Part shown: piece after piece, positions 14,281 through 23,481 of the stretch
Layout of the letters: each line of letters begins with the position of its first letter
How positions within the stretch are numbered: the first letter of the stretch is position 1
NCBI RefSeq assembly: GCF_003337355.1
Contig: NZ_QPJW01000018.1
Coordinates: forward strand, 1 to 64,000
Origin: Fontibacillus phaseoli
GTDB taxonomy: Bacteria > Bacillota > Bacilli > Paenibacillales > Paenibacillaceae
DNA: 64,000 nt
Direction: 5' to 3'
Position numbers and translations under genes: made by a program
The notes under the pieces: model-generated
Database searches by the model: none
What the model was told of the DNA's origin: nothing
The model's input: the letters and a program-made list of their open reading frames with translations, nothing else

Positions 14281-15033
14281 CTACGCATCCAATTTCGTGA
14301 AAATCTCTAAACCGTCCGGCGTAACCGCCACGGTATGCTCGAAATGAGCGCACAGTGAGCCGTCAACCGTAACGACAGTCCAATTATCTTCCAGCGTTCT
14401 AACGTACCGTTTGCCGGCGTTTACCATCGGCTCGATCGCCAGCACCATGCCGGGTTTCAGCCGCGGCCCACGATCCGGTGTGCCGTAGTTAGGAATTTGC
14501 GGTTCTTCGTGCAGCTCCGTTCCTATACCGTGACCGACATATTCACGAACCACCGAGAATCCCGCATCCTCGATAAACTGCTGGATCGCATGCGAAATGG
14601 TGTACAAGCGTACATCTGGTTTGACGAGTGCAAGGCCAGCATAGAGCGATCCTTCGGTGACATCCAGAAGCTGCTGGGCTTCATCGGAAATCGTACCCAC
14701 CGGATACGTCCATGCCGAATCACCGTGATAACCGCGGAATTCGGCGCCAATGTCAAGGGTAATGATGTCGCCTTCGTTCAATTTGCGTTTGCCAGGAAAT
14801 CCATGTACCAATTCTTCGTTGACCGAAGCGCAAATGCTGTAAGGAAAACCGTTATAACCTTTGAAAGACGGCACAGCGTTTTGACTGCGAATGAACTTGT
14901 CGGCGATTTGATCGAGTTCCCCCGTCGTAATTCCAGGCTCAATCGATTGCGCTATGAGTCTGTGCGTTTCCGCAACGATTCGCCCTGCTTCTCTCATAAA
15001 GCCCAGTTCACTTTCGGATTTACAAATGATCAT
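14281..15033 (-). CDS. map: methionine aminopeptidase, type I
   Basis: 250 aa. The five metal ligands are visible: Asp in TLDIGAEF, Asp in HGDSAW, His in YVGHGIGTELHE, Glu in LAIEPM and Glu in FEHTV. It removes the initiator methionine co-translationally. Adjacent to adk (5-bp gap) and to the KOW gene (no gap). Confidence 0.97.
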   Translation of the reverse strand: MIICKSESELGFMREAGRIVAETHRLIAQSIEPGITTGELDQIADKFIRSQNAVPSFKGYNGFPYSICASVNEELVHGFPGKRKLNEGDIITLDIGAEFRGYHGDSAWTYPVGTISDEAQQLLDVTEGSLYAGLALVKPDVRLYTISHAIQQFIEDAGFSVVREYVGHGIGTELHEEPQIPNYGTPDRGPRLKPGMVLAIEPMVNAGKRYVRTLEDNWTVVTVDGSLCAHFEHTVAVTPDGLEIFTKLDA

Positions 15034-15038
15034 TACAC

Positions 15039-15683
15039 CTAACCTCGCAGTATGGATACGATCTCTTTTGAAACCGTTCCGATTTCCTGTTCACCATCTA
15101 CTTGACGCAGCAGGCCCTTATCTTCATAGAACGTGAGGAGAGGTGCCGTTTTGTTGATATATTCGTCCAGCCGTGTTCCTACGCTCTCTTCGTTATCGTC
15201 GGAGCGCTGGTACAGCTCGCCGCCGCACTTATCACAAACACCTTCCTGAACAGGCGGATTAAAGATCACATGATAAGTAGATCCGCAAGACTTGCATATA
15301 CGGCGTCCAGTGAGACGCGCCAACAGCTTGTTACGATCTACTTTCAGGTTGATGACATGATCCAGTTCTTTACCTAATCCGCTTAGCAAATCTTCCAGCG
15401 CTTCCGCTTGCGAAAGGGTTCTTGGAAAACCGTCCAATAAAAAACCATTTTCGCAATCGGACTGCTGTAGACGCTCGCGGACGATGCCGACCGTTACATC
15501 ATCAGGCACCAGAAGCCCTTGATCCATGTATTCCTTCGCCTTGATCCCTACAGGAGTTCCCTGTTTGATCGCCAGACGAAACGCATCACCGGTGGAGATG
15601 TGCGGAATGCCGAATTCGTTAACGATGACCTCTGCTTGTGTTCCTTTTCCTGCTCCAGGAGGTCCCATGAATAGAATGTTCAT
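15039..15683 (-). CDS. adk: adenylate kinase
   Basis: 214 aa with the P-loop GPPGAGKGTQ near residue 7, the AMP-binding FPRTLSQAE region, and a zinc-binding LID (CKSC...CDKC) typical of Gram-positive Adk. It interconverts ATP + AMP and 2 ADP. The ATG at 15683 has GGAGGGA upstream; an earlier in-frame ATG lacks one. A hairpin and about 160 bp separate it from secY. Confidence 0.97.
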   Translation of the reverse strand: MNILFMGPPGAGKGTQAEVIVNEFGIPHISTGDAFRLAIKQGTPVGIKAKEYMDQGLLVPDDVTVGIVRERLQQSDCENGFLLDGFPRTLSQAEALEDLLSGLGKELDHVINLKVDRNKLLARLTGRRICKSCGSTYHVIFNPPVQEGVCDKCGGELYQRSDDNEESVGTRLDEYINKTAPLLTFYEDKGLLRQVDGEQEIGTVSKEIVSILRG

Positions 15684-15792
15684 GTCTATCACTCCCTCCA
15701 AACTTTACTACATGAAGATGTTCAAAAAGTCATCTTTTCCCTTGCTACTGAAAACCCGACTTTTTTGATCTTTCATTATAGGAAACAGAACA

Positions 15793-15838
15793 ATAGGCGC
15801 CAGGTGAGTTCAACTTCGAGCTCGTCCCTGGAACCTAT
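15793..15838 (-). other. mRNA hairpin between secY and adk
   Basis: Nested stem: ATAGG-cg-CCAGG (15793-15804) pairs with CCTGG-aa-CCTAT (15827-15838), and GAGTTC pairs with GAGCTC inside. It starts 4 nt after the secY stop. No T run directly follows, so a simple terminator is unlikely; an attenuator or an mRNA-stabilising or processing element is possible. Confidence 0.5.
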
Positions 15839-15841
15839 CGC

Positions 15842-17143
15842 TTACTTATTGATAAAGCCTTTGTAGTGGCGTTTGATCAATTGGCTTTCAATCGTCTTCA
15901 TCGTATCCAGTGCAACACCGATTACGATCAAAAGCGAAGTGCCTCCGATTTGAACACTACTAGGCAAATTAGCCAAAGCACCGAGAGCCATTGGAAGAAT
16001 CGAAATAGCCGCCAGGAAAAGCGCTCCTGTCATCGTCAAACGGGTCAAGACCCGAGTAAGATAAGTTGCTGTCGTTTTCCCTGGGCGAATCCCCGGAATA
16101 TATCCGCCGTTTTTCTTCATGTTGTCGGCCATCTGTTGCGGATTCATCTGTACAAAAGTATAGAAGAAAGTGAAACCGATGATCATTACGACATAAAGTA
16201 CCATGCCGAGCGGATGGCTGGTGGCCAAGTTTTTAGTAATCCATTGTGCCCAGGTGTGCGTCGACCAGAAACTGGCGAGAACAACAGGGAACTGCAGGAG
16301 CGAAACTGCAAAGATCACCGGAATTACGCCCGCTGCGTTAATTTTGAGCGGGATATGCGTATTCTGTCCGCCGTACATCTTGTTGCCTACGACGCGTTTG
16401 GCGTATTGGACCGGAATTTTCCGAATCGCTTGTTGAATATAGATAACGCCAATTACAATCAGTATAACAACAATAAGGATCGCAATCGATTTAACCACGT
16501 TCATGAAAGTTTGACCTTCCACGATAAATTCGGATTTAGCGATCGTTTGAATGTACGATGGAAATGCTGAGACGATCCCGGCAAAGATAATCAGCGAAAT
16601 CCCGTTACCAATACCCTTTTCCGTGATTTGTTCGCCCAGCCACATCAGGAACGACGTACCCGCGGTCAAAACAATCGCAATAACCAGATAGTCGGCAAAG
16701 CTCGCATTGGGTACCATCTCGACGTTGTACATCCGGTTAAAACCGACCGATGTAGCGAATGCCTGAATGATAGCCAAAATAACCGTTCCGTACCGTGTAA
16801 TCTGGGCCATTTTCTTCTTACCATGCTCGCCTTGTTTCGCCCATTCCGCGAATTTCGGAATGACGTCCATGGAGAGCAATTGAACAATAATGGAAGCCGT
16901 AATGTACGGCATAATCCCGAGCGCAAAGATTGAGAAGTTCTTGAGTGCACCGCCCGAGAAGGTGTTCAGGAGCCCGAACAAATTATTTGCCGCACCGCTA
17001 TCCATGGAGTCAAACACTGAAGTATCGACGCCTGGAACCGGAACAAAGGATCCGATCCGGTAAATAATGAAGATAAACAGTGTAAAAAGAATGCGGGTGC
17101 GCAGGTCCTGAACGTGCCAAATGTTCTTAATGGTTTTAAACAT
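15842..17143 (-). CDS. secY: protein translocase subunit SecY
   Basis: 433 aa with ten transmembrane segments. Conserved parts include the N-terminal RTRILFTLFIFIIYRIGSFVPVPG, the plug region, PRFAEWAKQGEHGKKK-type cytosolic loop and PGIRPGKTTATYLTRVL. It forms the export channel with SecE (encoded at 48.3 kb) and SecG. The ATG overlaps the rplO stop (TAATG), so it is translationally coupled to L15. Confidence 0.98.
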   Translation of the reverse strand: MFKTIKNIWHVQDLRTRILFTLFIFIIYRIGSFVPVPGVDTSVFDSMDSGAANNLFGLLNTFSGGALKNFSIFALGIMPYITASIIVQLLSMDVIPKFAEWAKQGEHGKKKMAQITRYGTVILAIIQAFATSVGFNRMYNVEMVPNASFADYLVIAIVLTAGTSFLMWLGEQITEKGIGNGISLIIFAGIVSAFPSYIQTIAKSEFIVEGQTFMNVVKSIAILIVVILIVIGVIYIQQAIRKIPVQYAKRVVGNKMYGGQNTHIPLKINAAGVIPVIFAVSLLQFPVVLASFWSTHTWAQWITKNLATSHPLGMVLYVVMIIGFTFFYTFVQMNPQQMADNMKKNGGYIPGIRPGKTTATYLTRVLTRLTMTGALFLAAISILPMALGALANLPSSVQIGGTSLLIVIGVALDTMKTIESQLIKRHYKGFINK

Positions 17144-17583
17144 TAGATCACCTCGGTTTTACCGCCGGCAGCCTCGATTTTCTCTACCGCAGATTGGGAG
17201 AACTTATTCGCTTTAACTGTCAGTTTGACAGTAACTTCACCGTTGCCAAGAATCTTGATTCCGCTCTTCGCGTTCTTCACGATTCCTTGTTCAAACAACA
17301 GTTCAGGAGTTACTTCCGTATCCACCGCAAAGCTGTTAAGTTCCTCGATGTTCACAATCGCGTACTCTTTCCGCGTAGGATTATTAAACCCGCGTTTTGG
17401 CAAGCGACGATACAACGGGTTTTGTCCGCCTTCGAAGCCCGGACGAACACCACCGCCGGAACGAGCGTTTTGACCTTTGTGACCACGCGTAGATGTTTTA
17501 CCCATACCGCTACCTGTACCGCGGCCAACGCGTTTGCGTTCTTGGCGGGAACCAGGAGCTGGGGAAAGCTCATGTAACTTCAT
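17143..17583 (-). CDS. rplO: 50S ribosomal protein L15 (uL15)
   Basis: 146 aa: MKLHELSPAPGSRQERKRVGRG, then the Gly/Arg-rich N-terminal extension and GFEGGQNPLYRRLPKRGF. Start 17583 is preceded by AAGGAGGTG; an upstream in-frame start is not. Overlaps the secY start by one base. Confidence 0.97.
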   Translation of the reverse strand: MKLHELSPAPGSRQERKRVGRGTGSGMGKTSTRGHKGQNARSGGGVRPGFEGGQNPLYRRLPKRGFNNPTRKEYAIVNIEELNSFAVDTEVTPELLFEQGIVKNAKSGIKILGNGEVTVKLTVKANKFSQSAVEKIEAAGGKTEVI

Positions 17584-17692
17584 CGTTCGTTGCACCTCCT
17601 TATTTATTGTTGGCATTTGAGCATCCCGATAATCCGTCTTACGGATTATCTAGGGTTCGCTCAATGCGACGATTCGCAGCTAGTGCAAGGGA

Positions 17693-17878
17693 TTATTCAG
17701 CGATTTCTTGAACCGTAACCAAGTGGCTTACTTGATTAACCATACCACGAATGGCTGGATTATCGTTATGAACCACGGATTGGTTAATTTTGCGAAGTCC
17801 CAAAGTTTTCACGGTAGTACGTTGGTTCTCCGGACGACCGATCAAACTACGCACGAGGGTAATTTGCAGTTTAGCCAT
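17693..17878 (-). CDS. rpmD: 50S ribosomal protein L30 (uL30)
   Basis: 61 aa starting MAKLQITLVRSLIGRPENQR, full length for the family, in the usual rpsE-rpmD-rplO order. Separated from rplO by about 110 bp. Confidence 0.97.
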   Translation of the reverse strand: MAKLQITLVRSLIGRPENQRTTVKTLGLRKINQSVVHNDNPAIRGMVNQVSHLVTVQEIAE

Positions 17879-17890
17879 GAGATTCCCTCC

Positions 17891-18388
17891 TTAACCGAGA
17901 AGTTCTTCGACGGATTTACCGCGTAATTTCGCAACATCTTCAGCGCGTTTCAGACGGGACAAGCCCTCCAAAGTCGCATTGACCATGTTGATGGAATTCG
18001 AAGAACCTAGAGATTTTGTCAAAATGTCGCCTACGCCAGCAAGTTCGAGTACCGCACGAACAGGACCGCCAGCGATTACCCCGGTACCTTCGGATGCCGG
18101 TTTCAGAAGCACACGGCCAGCACCGAAATGACCAACTACTTGGTGAGGGATCGACGTTCCTACGAGTGGAACATGCACAAGATTTTTCTTAGCATCATCA
18201 ATTCCTTTGCGGATCGCATCAGGAACTTCGCCAGCTTTACCGATACCGGCGCCAACCCAGCCTTTGCCGTCGCCGACAACCACGAGTGCGCTGAAGCTAA
18301 AACGGCGTCCGCCTTTAACTACTTTAGCTACGCGGTTAATATTTACAACTCTTTCAGTCAGTTCTAAAGTGTTCGGATCTACACGCAA
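17891..18388 (-). CDS. rpsE: 30S ribosomal protein S5 (uS5)
   Basis: 165 aa with the double-stranded RNA-binding N-terminal domain (VVKGGRRFSFSALVVVGDGKGWVGAGIGKA) and the C-terminal domain ending GKSVEELLG. S5 takes part in decoding fidelity and mRNA entry. Twelve bp before rpmD. Confidence 0.98.
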   Translation of the reverse strand: MRVDPNTLELTERVVNINRVAKVVKGGRRFSFSALVVVGDGKGWVGAGIGKAGEVPDAIRKGIDDAKKNLVHVPLVGTSIPHQVVGHFGAGRVLLKPASEGTGVIAGGPVRAVLELAGVGDILTKSLGSSNSINMVNATLEGLSRLKRAEDVAKLRGKSVEELLG

Positions 18389-18413
18389 GTCGTTAACCTC
18401 CTTTTAAAATATT

Positions 18414-18782
18414 TTAGAATTCAAGGCCTGCTTCGCGCGCTGCATCAGCCAGCGCCTGAATCCGTCCATGGTACAAGTACCCACCGCGGTCGAATACAAT
18501 GCCTTTTACGCCTTTAACTTGGGCGCGTTTTGCGATCAGCTCACCGACTTTACGTGCAGATTCCACGTTGCCGCCGTTGCCGATTTCGCTGCTCAATTCT
18601 TTGTCGATGGTCGAAGCGGATACGATCGTCACGCCAGCTACATCGTCGATCAGTTGAGCATAGATATGTTTGGAAGAACGGTACACGTTAAGTCTTGGAC
18701 GTTCAGCCGTTCCTTGGATTTTTTTCCGTACACGCAAATGTCTTTTCAGACGGGCTTTATTTTTATCGCCTTTTGTAATCAT
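18414..18782 (-). CDS. rplR: 50S ribosomal protein L18 (uL18)
   Basis: 122 aa from the second ATG (MITKGDKNKARLKRH), the usual family start; an ATG three codons upstream (18791) has GGAG 4 nt away and cannot be excluded. Conserved RLNVYRSSKHIYAQ and GGYLYHGRIQALADAAREAGL. Binds 5S rRNA. Confidence 0.95.
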   Translation of the reverse strand: MITKGDKNKARLKRHLRVRKKIQGTAERPRLNVYRSSKHIYAQLIDDVAGVTIVSASTIDKELSSEIGNGGNVESARKVGELIAKRAQVKGVKGIVFDRGGYLYHGRIQALADAAREAGLEF

Positions 18783-18865
18783 GACTTCCATTTCACTCCC
18801 TTCGGTTTACCTTCACAAGCCGTTCACTTCAAGACGCCAGGAGGATTAGCCCGTTAAGAAGAGGT

Positions 18866-19408
18866 TTATTTCTTCTTACCGGCTTTACCTTCCTTACGAA
18901 TAATGCGTTCGCCTTCGTACTTAATCCCTTTACCTTTGTAAGGTTCAGGTTCGCGCACGGAACGAATTTTTGCAGCATATTCGCCTACGCGCTCTTTGTT
19001 GATCCCACTCACGATGATTTTCGTATTCGAAGGAACTTCGAACGCGATGCCCGGCTCAGGAGTGATTTCCACCGGATGGGAGTACCCTACGTTAAGCACC
19101 AGTTTTTCGCCGGATTTGCTTGCGCGATAACCGACACCAACCAATTCGAGGGATTTGGAGAAACCTTCGGTTACTCCGCTCACCATGTTGTTCACTACAC
19201 TACGAGTCGTGCCGTGCAGAGAACGATGCAATTTGTTATCAGAAGGACGTTCAACCAGGATTTGATTGTCTTCAACCGAAACCTTGATGTCCTTATGAAG
19301 TTCACGAGTCAAAGTACCTTTCGGCCCTTTCACCGTAATGACGCTATTATCAAGTGTGATATCCACACCACTTGGTACTGTAATTGGTTTGCGACCAATA
19401 CGAGACAT
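18866..19408 (-). CDS. rplF: 50S ribosomal protein L6 (uL6)
   Basis: 180 aa, MSRIGRKPITVPSGV start, two homologous L6 domains, and the signature PEPYKGKGIKYEGE near the C terminus. AGGAGGTG lies 6 nt before the ATG at 19408. Part of the spc operon block. Confidence 0.98.
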   Translation of the reverse strand: MSRIGRKPITVPSGVDITLDNSVITVKGPKGTLTRELHKDIKVSVEDNQILVERPSDNKLHRSLHGTTRSVVNNMVSGVTEGFSKSLELVGVGYRASKSGEKLVLNVGYSHPVEITPEPGIAFEVPSNTKIIVSGINKERVGEYAAKIRSVREPEPYKGKGIKYEGERIIRKEGKAGKKK

Positions 19409-19438
19409 TTGCTGCACCTCCTTGTTTTGTGACGTTAA

Positions 19439-19837
19439 TTACCAAACGTAGCAGACAACTTCGCCGCCGGCTTTCGACTGACGAGCTTCTTTATCGGTCA
19501 TAACTCCCTTAGAAGTGGAGATAATCGCGATACCCAAACCGCCAAGGACACGAGGAACTTCGTTACTCTTCGTGTACACGCGAAGGCCCGGCTTACTGAT
19601 TCTTTTCAAGCCAGTGATGACGCGCTCGCTGTTGGCACCGTATTTCAGGAAAATACGGATGATCCCTTGTTTGTTATCATCGATATATTCTGCATCACGG
19701 ATAAAACCTTCACGCTTCAAAATCTCAGCGATTTGTTTCTTGATCGTGGACGCAGGCATTTCTACTGTTTCGTGGCGAACCGTGTTCGCGTTACGAATAC
19801 GAGTTAGCATATCTGCAATTGGATCTGACATAGTCAT
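19439..19837 (-). CDS. rpsH: 30S ribosomal protein S8 (uS8)
   Basis: 132 aa, MTMSDPIADMLTRIRNANTVR start and C-terminal GVMTDKEARQSKAGGEVVCYVW. Binds central-domain 16S rRNA; in E. coli it represses the spc operon. AGGAGG is 9 nt before the first ATG. Confidence 0.98.
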   Translation of the reverse strand: MTMSDPIADMLTRIRNANTVRHETVEMPASTIKKQIAEILKREGFIRDAEYIDDNKQGIIRIFLKYGANSERVITGLKRISKPGLRVYTKSNEVPRVLGGLGIAIISTSKGVMTDKEARQSKAGGEVVCYVW

Positions 19838-19868
19838 ACGTGTAAACCTCCTTCCCGTTGTTGATGGA

Positions 19869-20054
19869 TTACCAGCTTGCTTTTTTCACGCCAGGAATCT
19901 GGCCTTTATAAGCTAATTCACGGAAGCAAATTCTGCAAATTTTGTATTTTTGCAATACCGAATGTGGACGACCACAACGCTCGCAACGGGTGTAAGCCCG
20001 TACTTTGAATTTCGGCGTGCGTTGTTGTTTAACTTTCATCGAAGTTTTTGCCAC
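19869..20054 (-). CDS. rpsN: 30S ribosomal protein S14, type Z (uS14)
   Basis: 61 aa zinc-binding form: CERC and CRIC (Cys24, Cys27, Cys40, Cys43). This is the short C+ type, standard in this position in Gram-positive bacteria; a zinc-independent paralogue may exist elsewhere in the genome. Confidence 0.97.
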   Translation of the reverse strand: MAKTSMKVKQQRTPKFKVRAYTRCERCGRPHSVLQKYKICRICFRELAYKGQIPGVKKASW

Positions 20055-20103
20055 TTAGCCTGACACCTCCTAAATAGTTTCGGAGAAAAGAAACGAATCG
20101 TTC

Positions 20104-20643
20104 TTACTTCGCAAATGGCATTCCGAGACCGGCCAGCAGTTCGCGGGACTCTTCGTCGGATTTTGCCGTAGTTACGATAACGATATCCATACCGCGCACT
20201 TTATCTACCTTGTCATACTCGATTTCAGGGAAGATCAATTGTTCCTTGAGACCAAGTGTATAGTTACCGCGTCCGTCGAATGCTTTCGTCGATACGCCGT
20301 GGAAGTCACGGACACGCGGAAGCGTTACGTTGAACAGTTTGTCGAGGAAATGGTACATGCGCTCGCCGCGAAGAGTAACCTTCACGCCGATCGGCATGTT
20401 CTCACGGAGTTTGAAACCTGCGATAGATTTCTTGGCGCGAGTGATAACCGGTTTTTGTCCGGAGATCAGTTGCATGTCACTCACTGCAGAGTCCAATACT
20501 TTCGAGTTAGCTACTGCGTCACCTACACCCATGTTGATGACAACTTTTTCGATTTTTGGCACTTGCATTACTGTTGTATAGTTGAATTTTTGAATCAAAG
20601 CAGGTGTTACTTCATTCAAAAAGCGTTCTTTCAATCTTACCAT
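20104..20643 (-). CDS. rplE: 50S ribosomal protein L5 (uL5)
   Basis: 179 aa with the conserved KIEKVVINMGVGDA, ITRAKKSIAGFKLRE and MDIVIVTTAKSDEE segments. It contacts 5S rRNA and P-site tRNA. Between rplX and rpsN. Confidence 0.98.
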   Translation of the reverse strand: MVRLKERFLNEVTPALIQKFNYTTVMQVPKIEKVVINMGVGDAVANSKVLDSAVSDMQLISGQKPVITRAKKSIAGFKLRENMPIGVKVTLRGERMYHFLDKLFNVTLPRVRDFHGVSTKAFDGRGNYTLGLKEQLIFPEIEYDKVDKVRGMDIVIVTTAKSDEESRELLAGLGMPFAK

Positions 20644-20676
20644 GAATCATGTACCTCCTTTCTTTACATTCCTGGA

Positions 20677-21030
20677 TTAATCGATTACTTCACCGGATTT
20701 TTTAGCAACACGAACTTTTTTACCGTTGTCCAATACTTTGTAACCGATACGAGTTACTTTTCCGCTCTTTGGATCAACATGCATAACGTTCGATACGTGA
20801 ATCGGAGCTTCTTTCTCGATGATGCCGCCTTGCGGGTTCAGCTGATTTGGCTTTTGATGTTTCTTCACCATATTCACGCCTTCTACCAGCACACGGTTTT
20901 CACGAGGATAAGCGGCGATGACACGGCCTTTTTTGCCTTTGTCTTTACCGGAAATCACGATGACTGTATCGTCTTTTTTGACGTGCAGCTTGTTGTTATG
21001 GGATTCCAGAACTTTTTTAAGTCTAGGCAT
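20677..21030 (-). CDS. rplX: 50S ribosomal protein L24 (uL24)
   Basis: 117 aa with the KOW motif VKKDDTVIVISGKDKGKKGRV, the hallmark of L24, an initiator of 50S assembly. Spacing to rplN is 52 bp. Confidence 0.98.
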   Translation of the reverse strand: MPRLKKVLESHNNKLHVKKDDTVIVISGKDKGKKGRVIAAYPRENRVLVEGVNMVKKHQKPNQLNPQGGIIEKEAPIHVSNVMHVDPKSGKVTRIGYKVLDNGKKVRVAKKSGEVID

Positions 21031-21082
21031 TCTTTACACCTCCTGTTTCGTCGGCTTATTGACCAATCCCTACCGGGATGAA

Positions 21083-21451
21083 TTAGATAACTTCCGGAGC
21101 CAAGGAAACGATTTTCATGAAATCTCTGTCGCGAAGTTCGCGAGCTACTGGTCCGAAAATACGAGTACCGCGCGGGCTCTTGTCATCCTTAACTACAACC
21201 GCTGCGTTCTCATCGAATGCGATGTAAGAACCGTCTTTACGGCGAACCGAACGTTTTGTACGAACGACAACCGCTTTGACTACATCACCCTTTTTGACAA
21301 CGCCGCCTGGTGTTGCTTGTTTCACAGAACAAACGATCAAATCACCGATTTGCGCTGTGCGACGACCGGTACCGCCCAGAACGCGGATACACATCAATTC
21401 CTTCGCGCCGGAGTTGTCCGCAACATGCAAACGTGTAAATGGTTGAATCAT
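21083..21451 (-). CDS. rplN: 50S ribosomal protein L14 (uL14)
   Basis: 122 aa, MIQPFTRLHVADNSGAKEL start and AVVVRTKRSVRRKDGSYI core. It forms bridges with 16S rRNA and is the docking site of ribosomal silencing factor RsfS. Confidence 0.98.
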   Translation of the reverse strand: MIQPFTRLHVADNSGAKELMCIRVLGGTGRRTAQIGDLIVCSVKQATPGGVVKKGDVVKAVVVRTKRSVRRKDGSYIAFDENAAVVVKDDKSPRGTRIFGPVARELRDRDFMKIVSLAPEVI

Positions 21452-21487
21452 GGATATGTCCTCCTTTCAGTCTAAGCTTCCCTGCTA

Positions 21488-21754
21488 TTAGATGATAACC
21501 GCTTTTTCAACGACTTCAACGAGTCTCCAGCGTTTGTCTTTAGACAGTGGACGAGTTTCAGTGATCTTTACAGTGTCACCGATTTTCGCAGTGTTATTTT
21601 CATCATGCGCTTTAAATTTTTTCGTGTATTTAATGCGCTTGTGGTACAAGTCATGCTTTTTGTACGTTTCTACAGCTACAACGATGGTTTTATCCATTTT
21701 GTCGCTAACGACTTTACCAATTTGCACTTTACGGCTGTTGCGTTCTTCGCTCAT
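21488..21754 (-). CDS. rpsQ: 30S ribosomal protein S17 (uS17)
   Basis: 88 aa OB-fold primary 16S binder with QIGKVVSDKMDKTIVVAVE and DTVKITETRPLSKDKRWRL. Located between rpmC and rplN, as usual. Confidence 0.98.
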   Translation of the reverse strand: MSEERNSRKVQIGKVVSDKMDKTIVVAVETYKKHDLYHKRIKYTKKFKAHDENNTAKIGDTVKITETRPLSKDKRWRLVEVVEKAVII

Positions 21755-21804
21755 GGTTAGCCTCCTTCCTGGACTTAGGCGCTTCGCATACGCGGTGCGC
21801 TTTC

Positions 21805-22005
21805 TTAACTAATGATCCCGAGTTCTCTTTCACGTAAAACGGTTTTAGCACGAGCTATTTCCTTACGCACGTCACGGATCCGAGTCGGGTTATCAAGCTG
21901 GCCGGTAGCCAATTGAAAACGGAGGTTAAAGAGTTCTTCTTTAAATCCTGCGACTTTTTGTTCAATCTCAGCAGTGGTTAAGTTGCGAAGTTCATTAGCT
22001 TTCAT
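21805..22005 (-). CDS. rpmC: 50S ribosomal protein L29 (uL29)
   Basis: 66 aa, MKANELRNLTTAEIEQKV start. The ATG at 22005 lies inside the end of rplP (11-nt overlap) with GGTGGTG as Shine-Dalgarno. L29 sits at the tunnel exit near the SRP and trigger factor docking site. Confidence 0.97.
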   Translation of the reverse strand: MKANELRNLTTAEIEQKVAGFKEELFNLRFQLATGQLDNPTRIRDVRKEIARAKTVLRERELGIIS

Positions 22006-22429
22006 TTGCTTCACCACCCAATTCTTCACGTTTCACAAACTTCGTTTTGATCGGCAGTTTGTGGGCGGCAAGACGCATAGCTTCACGCGCGATTTCCTCC
22101 GATACACCGGCAAGCTCAAACATGATTTTGCCAGGTTTCACAACTGCGACCCATTTCTCTACATTACCTTTACCGCTACCCATCCGGACCTCAAGAGGCT
22201 TTTGAGTAATCGGTTTGTCAGGGAAAATTTTGATCCAAACCTTACCGCCCCGTTTGATGTAACGCGTCATTGCAATACGCGCTGCTTCAATTTGACGGTT
22301 GGTGATCCAAGTCGGCTCCAGAGCTTGCAGACCGTATTCACCGAAGTTCAATTCAGTGCCGCCTTTAGCTTGGCCTCTCATATTACCGCGTTGTTGCTTG
22401 CGGTGTTTAACACGTTTAGGTACCAACAT
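21995..22429 (-). CDS. rplP: 50S ribosomal protein L16 (uL16)
   Basis: 144 aa, MLVPKRVKHRKQQRGNMRG start; the conserved RQIEAARIAMTRYIKRGGKVWIKIFPDKP is complete. L16 positions A-site tRNA. The 3' end overlaps rpmC; rpsC lies 2 bp upstream. Confidence 0.98.
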   Translation of the reverse strand: MLVPKRVKHRKQQRGNMRGQAKGGTELNFGEYGLQALEPTWITNRQIEAARIAMTRYIKRGGKVWIKIFPDKPITQKPLEVRMGSGKGNVEKWVAVVKPGKIMFELAGVSEEIAREAMRLAAHKLPIKTKFVKREELGGEANES

Positions 22430-22431
22430 GA

Positions 22432-23100
22432 TTAGTTGCCTCCTTCCTGAGCAGCTTGTTGTTTCTTAGCCGTAGGAAGAACCTCTCCACGATAGATCCA
22501 TACTTTTACGCCGATACGTCCATAAGTCGTATGAGCTTCTGCCGTACCGTAGTCGATGTCGGCGCGGAGCGTATGAAGTGGAACAGTTCCTTCACTGTAG
22601 CCTTCCGAACGAGCAATTTCAGCACCGCCAAGACGACCGCTGACTGCTGTTTTAATCCCCTTCGCTCCCGAACGCATAGTTCTTTGAATCGCTTGTTTGA
22701 GCGCACGACGGAAAGAAACGCGACGTTCCAGTTGTTGTGCGATGCTCTCAGCGACCAGAATCGCGTCAAGATCAGGGTGTTTGATTTCAGAGATGTTGAT
22801 GTGAACTTTTTTGCCGCCTGCGATTTTAGTGATTTCGTTGCGCAGGTTTTCAACCTCCGAACCACCTTTACCAATAACCATACCAGGCTTGGCAGTATGA
22901 ATCGTTACGTTCACGCGGTTAGCCGCTCTCTCGATTTCAATGCGAGATACTGCGGAGTCTTTCAGTTTATTTTTCAGGTGTTCACGAATTTTAACGTCTT
23001 CAAGCAAAAGATCACCGAAATCTTTGCCTGCGTACCATTTGGATTCCCAATCACGGATAATCCCTACTCGTAATCCGACCGGATTTACCTTTTGGCCCAC
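22432..23100 (-). CDS. rpsC: 30S ribosomal protein S3 (uS3)
   Basis: 222 aa starting at a GTG (23100): MGQKVNPVGLRVGIIRDWE. AGGAGG lies 8 nt upstream; the frame continues further but without a start signal. Contains the KH domain (GMVIGKGGSEVENLRNEI) and the S3 C-terminal domain, which line the mRNA entry channel. Confidence 0.98.
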   Translation of the reverse strand: MGQKVNPVGLRVGIIRDWESKWYAGKDFGDLLLEDVKIREHLKNKLKDSAVSRIEIERAANRVNVTIHTAKPGMVIGKGGSEVENLRNEITKIAGGKKVHINISEIKHPDLDAILVAESIAQQLERRVSFRRALKQAIQRTMRSGAKGIKTAVSGRLGGAEIARSEGYSEGTVPLHTLRADIDYGTAEAHTTYGRIGVKVWIYRGEVLPTAKKQQAAQEGGN

Positions 23101-23113
23101 ACGTTTTCCCTCC

Positions 23114-23446
23114 TTATTTTTCGGATACCACCAATGTAATGTGGCTGGTGCGTTTGTTGATCCGGCTTGCGCGTCCCATTGCACGAGGGCGGAAACGTTT
23201 CATAGTCGGACCTTGGTTTACGTAAGCTTGTGAAATAACCAATTTATTTACATCCAGAGAATAGTTATGTTCAGCATTGGCAATCGCCGAGTTCAAAAGC
23301 TTCTCCACAACCGGGGAAGCCGCCTTTGGAGTATGGCGGAGAATCGCGATCGCCTCGCCAACTTGCTTGCCGCGGATCAAATCAACAACGAGTTGAACTT
23401 TCCGTGGAGCAATGCGGATAGAATTTGCATGTGCTTTTGCTTCCAT
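23114..23446 (-). CDS. rplV: 50S ribosomal protein L22 (uL22)
   Basis: 110 aa, MEAKAHANSIRIAPRKVQLV start; the C-terminal beta-hairpin (GPTMKRFRPRAMGRASRINKR) reaches into the exit tunnel and is the site of some macrolide resistance changes in other species. No insertion is visible in that loop. Confidence 0.98.
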   Translation of the reverse strand: MEAKAHANSIRIAPRKVQLVVDLIRGKQVGEAIAILRHTPKAASPVVEKLLNSAIANAEHNYSLDVNKLVISQAYVNQGPTMKRFRPRAMGRASRINKRTSHITLVVSEK

Positions 23447-23481
23447 GTGTGTTACCTCCTCTCAAACGAAGAACTTATCGA

